NCBI RefSeq assembly: GCF_003864975.1
Contig: NZ_BHGL01000028.1
Span: 38,211 to 102,210, forward strand
Source: Sulfuriferula thiophila
GTDB lineage: Bacteria; Pseudomonadota; Gammaproteobacteria; Burkholderiales; Sulfuriferulaceae
DNA: 64,000 bases
Reading direction: 5' to 3'
In this document: positions 1 through 15,384 of the stretch, piece after piece
How positions within the stretch are numbered: position 1 is the stretch's first letter
Layout: the number at the start of each line of letters is the position of its first letter
The notes under the pieces: generated by a model
The model's database searches: none
What the model saw: only the letters and a program-made list of their open reading frames with translations
What the model was told of the DNA's origin: nothing
Made by a program: the position numbers and the translations under genes

Positions 1-2
1 AA

Positions 3-541
3 GGTGTGCAAGTGTTGATTTATGCGCCGGACGAACCTACTTTATTCGCGCAGATATGCGCCTTCTTCGAAGCTATAAACTACACCATTGTCGATGCGCG
101 CATACACACTACGCGTAACAATTATGCACTCGACAGTTTTCTCATTCTCGACAAGCATCAACGTGAGATTGCCTATCGGGATTTCCTGAGTTACATCGAG
201 CACGAACTGGCGCTGTTGCTCAATACCCATGCCCAGCTTAAAACAGCTACCCGCGGCAGGGTCAGTCGCCACCTGAAACATTTTCCGATTAATGCAGAAG
301 TCAGCCTACGCCCGGATGAAAATGGCAAACTCTACACGCTGAACCTGGTCGCCGGCGACAGACCCGGACTGCTATTCGCTATCGCCCAGATTCTGTACCA
401 GCATAACATCAGCCTGTACGCTGCCAAAATCAGCACCCTGGGTGAGCGCGCAGAAGACACCTTCATGATCCAAGGCGAGGCGCTTAACCAGCCTCACGCC
501 CGCTTGCAACTCGAAACGGATTTATTAAAAGTGCTAAACCT

Positions 542-545
<4 letters not shown>
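3..545 (+). CDS. glnD: Bifunctional PII uridylyltransferase/uridylyl-removing enzyme, C-terminal part
   Basis: This is the 3' end of glnD; the gene begins before the window. GlnD uridylylates and deuridylylates the PII protein according to glutamine level and so controls nitrogen assimilation. The visible part holds the two C-terminal ACT domains that sense glutamine: one starts at [14 protein letters not shown] and the second at [20 protein letters not shown], the typical pattern of an RPGLL-type ACT repeat. The nucleotidyltransferase and HD domains lie upstream and cannot be seen. The reading frame is open to the window edge, and the stop overlaps the end of the convergent galU by four bases. 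Confidence 0.9.
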
Positions 546-3440
<2,895 letters not shown>

Positions 3441-4568
3441 TTAATTAAACAATCGTAAGGCGCGCCGACCACCCGCGGGTATATCGTGGGCTTCCATGGC
3501 CTGATAGATATGCACTAATTGTGTTTGAATTTTCTCCACACCGGCAGGGGATAATGGGCGAATATTATCATCCACCAACTTGCCACCCAGCGCATTCGCC
3601 AGTTGCTGGCCAAATTGCGCCAGTTCCGCAAACGCTGCCAAGCCATTATCCACACGCGGCACTTCGAACAACAGCGTTACCCCATGCGTTTGCACACTGT
3701 TCATCTGATCAGCAGAGAATGGCGTATCTTCATGGTTGCACAATGCATAAACAATCTCGCCACGTTCACTCCGCCGCTGGTACACACCGGCATTATCCAG
3801 CGTCATGCCAGCAGCCTCAGCCAATTCAGCAATTTGCGCGCCATTAAAGGTGGCGCCATCCAGACTGACCACATTCAAACCGATCAATACGTCCACATCC
3901 ACACAGAACTGATCGAGCTTTGCCGCCTTGACCAGTATGGGCGCAATATCATGCCAGCTGGCGATACCATTAAAACGGCTCGCCAGCTGCTGGGCTTCAT
4001 GGGTGAGATTAAACAGCTGATTTTCTGTAACCGGACCGGCTCGATCAGCCAGTTGCACCACAATTGCGACATCTGTGAATGCCTGCTCACGCCATGGACT
4101 AATTTCGACCCAGCTCCCCTGCTTGTCCACATAACCCCACCATCGCACCGGTTTTCCGGTATCACGCTGGCTATCTATCAGGGTAGCGAATGCAGCACTA
4201 GGAATAGCATCAACCACTTGTATAGTAATCGCGTATTCGAGCAGAGGATCTACAGGTGGCGCTGGTAACTCGGCTTCTTCCTCAGTTTTCACGGCAACTC
4301 GCGGTTCCTCCTGAGCAACAATGGGTACTTCAACCGGAGCCACCACAGGCGCAACTGGCTCATGTTCAATTTCCACTTCCATTGAACTGACTACGGGATC
4401 AACTCGCTCAGCGACAGGAGGATTGGGTTGCAGTAACACATCATCCTGCTGGCCAAACAGCGCTATCGACTGTTTGCGATATTTGCGTTCCTGGAACCAG
4501 TTGTAAAAAAATATCGCGCCAATTACCACAACGGCAAGGACGATCAGGCTGATTTGCAATGAATTCAT
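3441..4568 (-). CDS. zipA: Cell division protein ZipA
   Basis: ZipA anchors FtsZ to the inner membrane at the division site. The first about 25 residues form one membrane segment ([20 protein letters not shown]) followed by a basic stretch, then a proline- and glutamate-rich linker to about residue 110, and a C-terminal FtsZ-binding domain. The family is poorly conserved, so the call rests on this architecture, on the length (375 residues) and on the classic position beside ligA. Its ATG overlaps the stop of ftsB by four bases (ATGA). Confidence 0.85.
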   Translation of the reverse strand: MNSLQISLIVLAVVVIGAIFFYNWFQERKYRKQSIALFGQQDDVLLQPNPPVAERVDPVVSSMEVEIEHEPVAPVVAPVEVPIVAQEEPRVAVKTEEEAELPAPPVDPLLEYAITIQVVDAIPSAAFATLIDSQRDTGKPVRWWGYVDKQGSWVEISPWREQAFTDVAIVVQLADRAGPVTENQLFNLTHEAQQLASRFNGIASWHDIAPILVKAAKLDQFCVDVDVLIGLNVVSLDGATFNGAQIAELAEAAGMTLDNAGVYQRRSERGEIVYALCNHEDTPFSADQMNSVQTHGVTLLFEVPRVDNGLAAFAELAQFGQQLANALGGKLVDDNIRPLSPAGVEKIQTQLVHIYQAMEAHDIPAGGRRALRLFN

Positions 4569-4909
4569 CTTGGCATTCCGTGACTGGCAGGAGGTTCAGC
4601 GGTAGGTATTGCAGGCGGCATAACGGCTGTTGGCGGCGGGGCATCCAGCACCTGAAAAAACACTTCGTTTTTTCGTATCATACCCAGCTCGGTACGGGCG
4701 CGTTCTTCGATCGCGCCCAGACCTTGTTTCAAGTCACGCACTTCAGCATCCATTGCAGCATTACGCGTAGTTAACTTGGCATTAACCTGCTGCTGCTGGA
4801 TGACCTGCTGCTGGGTATCCCAGACTTTGAGCCAGCTACCCTTACCCAGCCAAAGCGGATACTGTAGCAGCAGCAACAAGCCCAGCAATATGCCTGTCAG
4901 CCAACGCAT
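4565..4909 (-). CDS. ftsB: Cell division protein FtsB
   Basis: FtsB is a small bitopic divisome protein that pairs with FtsL and FtsQ. The 114-residue product has one N-terminal membrane segment ([16 protein letters not shown]), then a coiled coil and the conserved end [20 protein letters not shown]. It lies just downstream of eno, the usual place for ftsB in proteobacteria. The C-terminal tail is rich in proline and alanine and somewhat longer than usual. Confidence 0.92.
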   Translation of the reverse strand: MRWLTGILLGLLLLLQYPLWLGKGSWLKVWDTQQQVIQQQQVNAKLTTRNAAMDAEVRDLKQGLGAIEERARTELGMIRKNEVFFQVLDAPPPTAVMPPAIPTAEPPASHGMPR

Positions 4910-4935
4910 CGCGCTCTAGCCTTTAGTAGAGGTCA

Positions 4936-6234
<1,299 letters not shown>

Positions 6235-6261
6235 TTATCCGCTAACCGGGACAACTCCAGG

Positions 6262-8765
<2,504 letters not shown>

Positions 8766-8815
8766 CTAAACCGCGCACAGCCACAATTACCAGCAACAAA
8801 ATTTCAGCATATCCA

Positions 8816-9349
8816 TCACCAACCCGCTTTAATATTGCGCAAAGCTTCTGCCGGATTCGCCACGATCAAGCCCACTGGACAAAAATAATCATCTGCCAGA
8901 GCACGATGATATGACAGCAATGAACGCCCGGAAATGCCTTGCCACTGCGCATCACGCGCACGCATCCACGTACCATCATCACGTCCGAGTGCATAAATCT
9001 TGCGTTCGCGGGTCTCACACCGCATGCCTTCAAAACTGACATTCTTCGCGCCACCACGGGTCGTGATCACCAGCGCATAACGCACCACACCGTCTTTACC
9101 CACATCCAGCGTAGTTTTATCGATGGCATACTCATTACCCGCAATGCCGCTCACATAAAACGGCACCAGATTTTCATTCTTGGGAAACGCGGGTAAATGC
9201 GCCTGAAATTCCTTCCAGCTTTTATCACCATCCTCAACCGCATTGTTTATCTGGCTATCGTTGTCTTCAAACAGGTTGCCAGTCGCCGCATGACTCAATG
9301 CGGAAAACCCCAGACACATAATCAATGCAGACTGCAAAAAAATCTTCAT
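8816..9349 (-). CDS. CNP1-like family exported protein
   Basis: The 177-residue protein starts with a Sec signal peptide (cleavage expected after ALSHA). The rest resembles the CNP1-like family of betaproteobacterial periplasmic or surface proteins: WKEFQAHLPAFPKNENLVPFY, YALVITTRGGAKNVSFEGMRC and a C-terminal CPVGLIV segment. Two cysteines, in the MRCET and YFCPVG regions, are conserved in the family as I recall it and could form a disulfide. The function is unknown. It sits between pyrG and the SRP RNA gene, transcribed away from the RNA. Confidence 0.75.
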   Translation of the reverse strand: MKIFLQSALIMCLGFSALSHAATGNLFEDNDSQINNAVEDGDKSWKEFQAHLPAFPKNENLVPFYVSGIAGNEYAIDKTTLDVGKDGVVRYALVITTRGGAKNVSFEGMRCETRERKIYALGRDDGTWMRARDAQWQGISGRSLLSYHRALADDYFCPVGLIVANPAEALRNIKAGW

Positions 9350-9422
9350 TTCGCTCGATCCATTTGTAAATAGTGCACTATACCGCTTTGCCTGTCAGAG
9401 TGACTAGCGTAGAATACACAGC

Positions 9423-9518
9423 GGCGGGTCTCCCCGCATTGCAAGGCGGTGAACCTGGTCAGGTCCGGAAGGAAGCAGCCACAGCTGTTTATTGCAAGTG
9501 CCGGGGGTTAGGCTCGCC
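9423..9518 (+). ncRNA. ffs: 4.5S RNA, signal recognition particle RNA (small bacterial type)
   Basis: The sequence contains the hallmark SRP core GGTCAGGTCCGGAAGGAAGC followed by AGCC, which forms the domain IV hairpin bound by Ffh. The ends pair: GGCGGGTC at 9423-9430 with GGCTCGCC at 9511-9518 (with G-U pairs), the CCCC/GGGGG block pairs next, then GCATTGCAA with TTGCAAGTGC. This gives one long hairpin of about 96 bases, the small Alu-less type usual in proteobacteria. The mature ends may be a few bases longer than given. Confidence 0.95.
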
Positions 9519-9604
9519 ACTCCCCCCACAATACCAGACCAAAGTTTTTATTTCTGCGCGGTCTCGGTTATGATTCACGATATTCTCTCTTGAACTGCCT
9601 GCAC

Positions 9605-10339
9605 ATGGATAACAGCACACACTTTGGTTTCAAAACCGTAGCCGAATCGGAAAAAGCCGGTAAGGTCGCCGAGGTATTCCATTCAGTAGCCCAACGTTAC
9701 GATGTAATGAATGACCTCATGTCGATGGGCCTGCACCGCTTGTGGAAGCGCTTCACCATTGAAACGTCAGGCGTTCGTCCCGGCAATCGCGTACTGGATG
9801 TCGCTGGTGGTACCGCTGATTTAACCCGGTTATTCCTGAAAAAAGTCGGCCCGACTGGCCAGGTCTGGCTGACTGACATCAACAGCTCCATGCTCACTGT
9901 TGGTCGTGATCGCATGCTGGATGAAGGCCAGGCCATACCTGTCGCGCAGTGCGACGGTGAAAAACTGCCGTTCCCTGATAATTATTTCGATTGCGTCAGC
10001 GTCGCATTCGGCCTGCGCAACATGACCCATAAAGACGCTGCGCTGCGCGACATGTATCGCGTGTTGCGTCCGGGCGGTCGCTTGCTGGTACTGGAATTCT
10101 CCAAGATATGGAAACCGCTGGCACCGGTTTACGATGCCTACTCGTTCAAACTGCTGCCGATCATGGGCAAACTGATCGCCAAAGACGCCGAGAGTTACCA
10201 ATATCTTGCCGAATCCATCCGCATGCACCCTGATCAGGAAACGCTCAAGACCATGATGAGCGATGCCGGGTTTGCCAAGGTCACTTACTACAACCTCAGC
10301 GGCGGCGTAGTCGCCCTGCACAAAGGCTATAAATACTGA
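9605..10339 (+). CDS. ubiE: Ubiquinone/menaquinone biosynthesis C-methyltransferase UbiE
   Basis: UbiE adds the ring C-methyl group in ubiquinone (and menaquinone) synthesis using S-adenosylmethionine. The product shows HFGFKTV, the [16 protein letters not shown] block, the SAM motif [12 protein letters not shown], and the signature [20 protein letters not shown] and VLEFSK segments. I chose the ATG at 9605 over a TTG 15 bases upstream because family members start just before the HFGFKTV block. The stop overlaps the ubiJ start (TGATG), so translation is coupled. Confidence 0.96.
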   Translation: MDNSTHFGFKTVAESEKAGKVAEVFHSVAQRYDVMNDLMSMGLHRLWKRFTIETSGVRPGNRVLDVAGGTADLTRLFLKKVGPTGQVWLTDINSSMLTVGRDRMLDEGQAIPVAQCDGEKLPFPDNYFDCVSVAFGLRNMTHKDAALRDMYRVLRPGGRLLVLEFSKIWKPLAPVYDAYSFKLLPIMGKLIAKDAESYQYLAESIRMHPDQETLKTMMSDAGFAKVTYYNLSGGVVALHKGYKY

Positions 10340-10935
10340 TGCTGTCCCAGCTCAATGGCTATGTCATCGTTGCAGCACTCAATCATTTGCTCAATGGTGC
10401 ACCGTGGGCCCGCCAAAGATTGATGGGCCATACCGGCAAAAGTCTGGCCATTAATCTGTTTCCTCTGCAAGTCGCATTTGCCATCGATAGCGATGGCCGC
10501 CTGCAGCAAATTAGCGACGACGAAACCGATGCCCAGATGCAGCTTGGTCCATTGCTCGCCGCCCGCATTGCACTGGGTGACCATGCCGCAACCCATGACA
10601 TTATCATCACTGGCGATACCCAGCTCGCTGCCGATTTCGGCAATACCTTACTGACCCTGGACTGGGATGCCGAAGCCGACCTGGCCCGCTTCATCGGTGA
10701 TCGCGCCGCACATCAGTTAGTACAGATAGCCCGCAGCCTGATTACCTGGCAACGCAACAACCTCGCTGACAGTGCTGCCATGCTCACTGAATATGCACAC
10801 GAAGAAACACCGCTACTCGCCAAACGCAAACAGCTCAATGAGTTCATCGCCGAGGTCGACAAGCTGCGCGATGACAGCGCACGCCTGAGCAAGCGCATTG
10901 ACCTCCTCACCCAACGACTGAACCCCACACTCTAA
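10339..10935 (+). CDS. ubiJ: Ubiquinone biosynthesis accessory factor UbiJ (SCP2 domain)
   Basis: UbiJ is a lipid-binding scaffold of the soluble ubiquinone-synthesis complex. The 198-residue protein has an SCP2-like domain over about residues 10-130 and a C-terminal coiled coil (LLAKRKQLNEFIAEVDKLRDD followed by a leucine heptad). Sequence conservation in this family is low; the call rests on the domain order and on the position between ubiE and ubiB, which is the rule in proteobacteria. It is joined to both neighbours without gaps. Confidence 0.9.
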   Translation: MLSQLNGYVIVAALNHLLNGAPWARQRLMGHTGKSLAINLFPLQVAFAIDSDGRLQQISDDETDAQMQLGPLLAARIALGDHAATHDIIITGDTQLAADFGNTLLTLDWDAEADLARFIGDRAAHQLVQIARSLITWQRNNLADSAAMLTEYAHEETPLLAKRKQLNEFIAEVDKLRDDSARLSKRIDLLTQRLNPTL

Positions 10936-12462
10936 ATGCGTATTTTCCGGCTGTTAACTATTGTATGGGTATCTGCACGCTTCGGGCTGGATGAATTTTT
11001 TCTCGGGCATGAACGGGTACGTGGCTTGCGCCGGCTGGTCCGCTTCACTCTGTTCTGGCGCGACCTGTCCGAACCACGTGCGGTACGTTTGCGCCGCGCT
11101 CTGGAAACATTGGGCCCGATTTTCGTCAAATTCGGGCAAATGCTCTCTACCCGACGTGACCTGATGCCGCTGGACATCGCTGACGAACTCGCCCGCCTGC
11201 AAGATCGTGTACCGCCGTTTGCAGCTGCAGAAGTACGCGCCACACTGGAATCCATCTACGGCAAATCACTGGAACAGGTGTTTACCCAGTTTGACGCCGA
11301 GCCTATCGCCAGCGCCTCGATGGCACAAGTACACTTTGCCATCCTGCGCGACGGTACCGAAGCCGCTGTTAAAGTGCTGCGTCCCGGCATCGCCAAAGTC
11401 ATCGATCACGACATGGGTTTGCTCGAAGCGGCCGCCATCCTCATTGAAAAGCTGTTCGCTGACGGCAAACGCCTGCACCCGCGCGAAGTCGTCGGCGAAT
11501 TCAGGAAGACCCTGACCGACGAGCTCGACCTGATGCGCGAAGCCGCCAACTGTTCGCAATTACGCCGCAACTTTGAACACTCCACCCTGCTCATCGTGCC
11601 GGAAGTGTATTGGGATTATTGCGAGTCTGGCGTAATGGTGATGGAGCGCATGAAAGGCGTGCCTATCAGCCAGTTCGATCAGCTTGTCGCCATGGGCGTC
11701 GACATCCCCAGACTCGCCCAGAACGGCGTTGAAATTTTCTTCACCCAGGTATTCCGGGACGCATTTTTTCATGCGGACATGCATCCGGGTAACATCCAGG
11801 TCAACGCGCAAGGCCAATACATTGCGCTGGATTTCGGCATCATGGGCACCCTCACCGAAGTCGACAAAAACTACCTCGCGCAGAACTTCCTCGCCTTCTT
11901 CCAGCGCGATTACCGCGCGGTCGCCCAAGCTCACGTCGATGCCGGATGGACACCATCAGACACCCGCGTGGATGAATTTGAAGCTGCCATCCGCGCCGTA
12001 TGCGAACCCATCTTCGACCGACCGCTGAAAGAAATTTCCTTCGGAAAAGTGTTGTTACGCCTGTTCCAGACCTCACGTCGTTTCAATATGGAAATTCAGC
12101 CGCAACTGGTGTTGCTGCAAAAAACCCTGCTGAATATCGAAGGCTTGGGCCGTCAACTCGACCCTGAACTGGATTTGTGGAAAACCGGTAAACCCTTCCT
12201 GGAACGCTGGATGAACGAACAGTTCGGCTGGCGCGGGGCACTGCGTAACATCCGCCATGAGGCACCGCGCTGGGCAACCCTGCTGCCGCAAATCCCTCGC
12301 TTGGCCCACGCCTATCTGGCACAGGACCAAGCAGCCACGATACGCGCCCAGACTGAGCAGTTATTGCGACATCAGCGCAACACGCAACGCCTGCTCATAC
12401 TGATAGTCTTGCTATTAACAGGCGGCATTGCATTAGCTGCATACGCACTTTTCAAGCCATAA
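10936..12462 (+). CDS. ubiB: Ubiquinone biosynthesis regulatory kinase-like protein UbiB
   Basis: UbiB belongs to the atypical ADCK/COQ8 kinase-like family needed for ubiquinone synthesis. The 508-residue protein carries the family KxGQ motif ([13 protein letters not shown]), the alanine-rich loop ASASMAQVH, the lysine strand [11 protein letters not shown], the HADMHPGN catalytic loop and the DFG segment (LDFGIMG), and ends with a membrane segment ([21 protein letters not shown]). The start codon follows the ubiJ stop directly. Confidence 0.96.
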   Translation: MRIFRLLTIVWVSARFGLDEFFLGHERVRGLRRLVRFTLFWRDLSEPRAVRLRRALETLGPIFVKFGQMLSTRRDLMPLDIADELARLQDRVPPFAAAEVRATLESIYGKSLEQVFTQFDAEPIASASMAQVHFAILRDGTEAAVKVLRPGIAKVIDHDMGLLEAAAILIEKLFADGKRLHPREVVGEFRKTLTDELDLMREAANCSQLRRNFEHSTLLIVPEVYWDYCESGVMVMERMKGVPISQFDQLVAMGVDIPRLAQNGVEIFFTQVFRDAFFHADMHPGNIQVNAQGQYIALDFGIMGTLTEVDKNYLAQNFLAFFQRDYRAVAQAHVDAGWTPSDTRVDEFEAAIRAVCEPIFDRPLKEISFGKVLLRLFQTSRRFNMEIQPQLVLLQKTLLNIEGLGRQLDPELDLWKTGKPFLERWMNEQFGWRGALRNIRHEAPRWATLLPQIPRLAHAYLAQDQAATIRAQTEQLLRHQRNTQRLLILIVLLLTGGIALAAYALFKP

Positions 12463-12682
12463 TCCAAAATGATTGCCGCACAAGTTGACAACATCCCCGC
12501 ATCAACTTACGATTCAGCCATGAACGTCCTGCACACAATTCTAAAGTTTGCCATGCTGTGGCTGTGGTCAAAAATCACCGCGACAGTTATTTCTATTTAA
12601 TTTACCCAAAAAGAAAGAAGTAGCTGCGGATAAACCGTGCAGCCTGCTTCACGCCATTGTCCCCAGTTACCCCCAAAGGATC

Positions 12683-13588
12683 ATGGCCCATACTCGACAC
12701 CACTCCCAATTCAGCCTAGGCGTCACCCTTGCCATCTTTGCCGCAGTCGGCTTCTCGGCCAAGGCGATTTTCGTCAAACTCGCCTATCTGGTCGCCCCTA
12801 TCGACGCCATCACCCTGCTGGCATTACGCATGGCATTTGCCGTCCCGGTGTTCATTGCCGTAGCCATCTGGAGTTCACGCCAGCAGCATGCCAAGCCACT
12901 GGACAGACATGACTATTTGTTGATTATCGGATTGGGGTTCATCGGCTATTATGTATCCAGCCTGCTCGATTTCATGGGCTTGCAGTATCTGAGTGCGGGG
13001 CTGGAGCGACTGATCCTGTTCCTCTACCCGACCATGACCGTATTACTCTCGGCTGCGCTGTTCAAGCAGCCTATCCTGCGCAAACATGTTATTGCACTGG
13101 TTATCAGTTACGCAGGGATCGGTCTGGTGTTTGCACATGATCTGGGCCATCAATCCGCCAATATGCTGCTCGGTGCCAGCCTGGTATTTGCCAGTACGCT
13201 GAGCTATTCGGTATATCTGGTGGGTGCAGGTCATGCCATTAACAGGATAGGCACGATACGCTTTACCACACTGGCGATGATCGTTGCCAGCACCATGACC
13301 CTCAGCCACTTTGCCGCTACGCATGACTTAGGCGCCTTACAACTGCCCACGCGGGTTTATGTACTGGCTGCAGCCATGGCCATGTTCTCCACGGTATTGC
13401 CGGTATTCATGCTGTCTGCAGCCATCCGCCTGATCAATCCCGGACGCACTGCGCTGATAGGCTCGGCAGGCCCTATCGCCACTATTTTTATGGCTTACCT
13501 GTTCCTCGGCGAAAACATTGGCGGCTTGCAAATTGCGGGGTCGGTGCTGGTGTTGTGCGGGGTGCTGCTTATTAGCTGGAGAAAATAA
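12683..13588 (+). CDS. DMT-superfamily transporter (two EamA domains)
   Basis: The protein is predicted to have about ten membrane helices arranged as two EamA repeats, the drug/metabolite transporter fold; the substrate cannot be deduced. The ATG at 12683 has an AAAGGA site four bases upstream and gives 301 residues, normal for the family; a longer frame from 12548 would add a cysteine-rich stretch that does not look like protein. The first helix is LGVTLAIFAAVGFSAKAIFV and the last ends in LVLCGVLLISWRK. The 220 bases between ubiB and this gene hold no recognisable feature. Confidence 0.82.
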   Translation: MAHTRHHSQFSLGVTLAIFAAVGFSAKAIFVKLAYLVAPIDAITLLALRMAFAVPVFIAVAIWSSRQQHAKPLDRHDYLLIIGLGFIGYYVSSLLDFMGLQYLSAGLERLILFLYPTMTVLLSAALFKQPILRKHVIALVISYAGIGLVFAHDLGHQSANMLLGASLVFASTLSYSVYLVGAGHAINRIGTIRFTTLAMIVASTMTLSHFAATHDLGALQLPTRVYVLAAAMAMFSTVLPVFMLSAAIRLINPGRTALIGSAGPIATIFMAYLFLGENIGGLQIAGSVLVLCGVLLISWRK

Positions 13589-13642
13589 AAACAACTCGGT
13601 GTTTGCCCGATGGACCAATCACGACCACACCCATCACGGCCA

Positions 13643-13924
13643 TTAACGCTTTGCTGCGACTTTATAAACTGCATTACGCTCGCGTTTACCGATAGCGACT
13701 ACCAACACGACCAAGTCATTGTCACGCACTTCATACACCAGACGATAACCCGCGGCTCTCAGTTTGATTTTGAAGCGATTTGGATGCCCGGATAACTGAG
13801 AGGCAAGTATGCGAGGGGCAGATAAAAGTGCCTGCAGTTTCTTTTTGAATTGCAAGCGTACATTGTTATCCAGCTTTCCCCATTCCCGCCATGCCTCCTC
13901 CTTGAATTTGAGCTTATAACTCAT
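13643..13924 (-). CDS. RelE/StbE-family mRNA interferase toxin
   Basis: The 93-residue basic protein beginning MSYKLKFKEEAWREWGKLD has the RelE/ParE fold pattern: two helices rich in Lys/Arg, then LSGHPNRFKIKLRAAGYRLVYEV and a final VVAIGKRER strand with YKVA. The residues R and K in the FKIKLRAAGYRLVYEV core are where RelE toxins place catalytic and RNA-binding side chains. The start at 13924 overlaps the antitoxin stop by 11 bases; an upstream in-frame ATG is inside the antitoxin and is less likely. RelE toxins cut mRNA at the ribosome. Confidence 0.85.
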   Translation of the reverse strand: MSYKLKFKEEAWREWGKLDNNVRLQFKKKLQALLSAPRILASQLSGHPNRFKIKLRAAGYRLVYEVRDNDLVVLVVAIGKRERNAVYKVAAKR

Positions 13925-14162
13925 CAGGATTAACTTCAATTTCGGCCTGATGAGCGCGTGCATCCGCCAAAGCATTTAACTCCAAATCTTCCAGCTTATC
14001 CATTAATGCCTCATAAGCTTTCGCAGGCACGCAATAAAATGCCGGTTCATTATGATTAAGAATTGCGACCGGGAAGCCATCTCCAGCCGCAATCGTACCC
14101 ATAGGATTTTTCTTCAACTCAGACACGCTCGCAGTTGTATCAGCCAAAATGACATGTGCCAT
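13914..14162 (-). CDS. Antitoxin of the StbD/Phd-YefM type
   Basis: The 82-residue acidic protein shows the pattern of StbD-like antitoxins: an N-terminal DNA-binding Phd-like half (SVSELKKNPMGTIAAGDGFPVAILNHNEPAFYCVPAKAYEAL is the typical block, here named by its ends) and a C-terminal acidic toxin-binding tail. It precedes and overlaps the toxin gene. A perfect inverted repeat covers its promoter, consistent with autoregulation. Confidence 0.85.
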   Translation of the reverse strand: MAHVILADTTASVSELKKNPMGTIAAGDGFPVAILNHNEPAFYCVPAKAYEALMDKLEDLELNALADARAHQAEIEVNPDEL

Positions 14163-14180
14163 GACATTCTCCAGAACTAT

Positions 14181-14206
14181 TTAAAGTGCTAATTATAGCA
14201 CTTTAA
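14181..14206 (-). promoter_or_regulatory. Promoter with overlapping palindromic operator for the StbDE-type module
   Basis: Two perfect 10-base arms (TTAAAGTGCT and AGCACTTTAA) are separated by six bases. On the minus strand the centre reads TGCTATAAT, an extended -10 element, so the palindrome covers the promoter. It lies 19 bases before the antitoxin start, which is where toxin-antitoxin complexes usually bind to repress their own operon. The role as operator is inference. Confidence 0.65.
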
Positions 14207-14214
14207 AAACATCA

Positions 14215-15384
14215 TCAACAATGCTTATCAAGCTTATCTGCCACCCGCGCCAACGCCTCCATTACCACGGCGCGCGGACTGGCGAGGTTAAGCCGCATGA
14301 AGCCGCTGCCACCCTGGCCGAAGATGTGGCCGGGATTCATGCCAATCCTGCATTGCTGGACGAAGAAGGCTTGCAACTGCGCGTCACTCATGCGCAGTTC
14401 GCGGCAATCCAGCCACAGCAAATAAGTGCCTTCCGGCGCAACGGCACGGATGGCCGGGATGTTTTCCGCGAGATAGCACATCACTGCATCACGGGTATCG
14501 CGCAGGTACAGCATCAGCGCATCGCGCCATGCGCCGCCATGCGCATAGGCTGAGGCAAAAGCAGTCAGACTGAACGGATTGGTACTGTGCACATGCAGGC
14601 TGGCAAATGCCGCCACCATTGCCTCGCGCACTTTGGCATCCGGAATTATCAATGCAGACAAACCCAGGCCGGGAATATTGAAAGTCTTGCTCGGCGCCAC
14701 CGCGGTAATGATCGCATCGCCATCCCGCGCCAGCGTCGCCAATGGGGTATGTCGGTATTCCGGATAAACCAGATCGGCATGGATCTCATCGGACAAGATA
14801 GTGAGCTGATAACGGCGAGCGAGATCAAGCAATGTCGCAAGTTCATCACGCTGCCAGACACGCCCTACCGGATTATGCGGTGAACAGAGCAACAGCAGCT
14901 TCGCGCCCTGTTGTGCACACTGCTCCAACTGCTCGAAATCAATGTAGTAACGGTTATTATCCAGACGTAACGGATTCTGCAGCAAGGGCCGGCCATTGGC
15001 CGTCACCGCACTGAAGAACGGCGCATAAACCGGCGGCTGCACAATCACCCCCTGATCGGGTTTTGTCATAGCCTGCACTGCTGCGTAAATGGAAGGCACC
15101 ACGCCCGGCGTCAGCACTATCCATTCGCGCTCCACCCGCCAGCCGTATTGCTGATTCAGCCAATTGATCAGGCTGTCATACACTGCATCACTGGCAACGG
15201 TATAGCCATAAATCGGATGCTGAGCCCGCGCTACCAGCGCCGCGGTTACTTCAGGCGGCGCGGCGAAATCCATATCGGCCACCCACAGCGGCGTCACATC
15301 GGCGCGACCAAAATAAGCTGCGCGACCATCCCATTTCTCGCTGGCAGTACCTGCACGGGAAATGATCTGATCAAAATCGAACAT
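14215..15384 (-). CDS. ovoB: PLP-dependent C-S lyase of the MalY/PatB family, probable OvoB
   Basis: This fold-type I aminotransferase-like enzyme has the MalY/PatB layout: PLWVADMDFAAPPEV at the N terminus, YGYTV, the SPHNPVGRVW segment, LSDEIHADLVY and the PLP lysine in VAPSKTFNIPG (Lys233). MalY/PatB enzymes cleave cysteine-type C-S bonds. In ovothiol synthesis the step after OvoA is a PLP-dependent sulfoxide lyase (OvoB), and this gene overlaps the ovoA-like gene by one base (TAATG), so that role is the best fit; a general cystathionine beta-lyase is the alternative. The ATG at 15384 was chosen because of that coupling and because FDFDQ is the usual family start. Confidence 0.72.
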   Translation of the reverse strand: MFDFDQIISRAGTASEKWDGRAAYFGRADVTPLWVADMDFAAPPEVTAALVARAQHPIYGYTVASDAVYDSLINWLNQQYGWRVEREWIVLTPGVVPSIYAAVQAMTKPDQGVIVQPPVYAPFFSAVTANGRPLLQNPLRLDNNRYYIDFEQLEQCAQQGAKLLLLCSPHNPVGRVWQRDELATLLDLARRYQLTILSDEIHADLVYPEYRHTPLATLARDGDAIITAVAPSKTFNIPGLGLSALIIPDAKVREAMVAAFASLHVHSTNPFSLTAFASAYAHGGAWRDALMLYLRDTRDAVMCYLAENIPAIRAVAPEGTYLLWLDCRELRMSDAQLQAFFVQQCRIGMNPGHIFGQGGSGFMRLNLASPRAVVMEALARVADKLDKHC

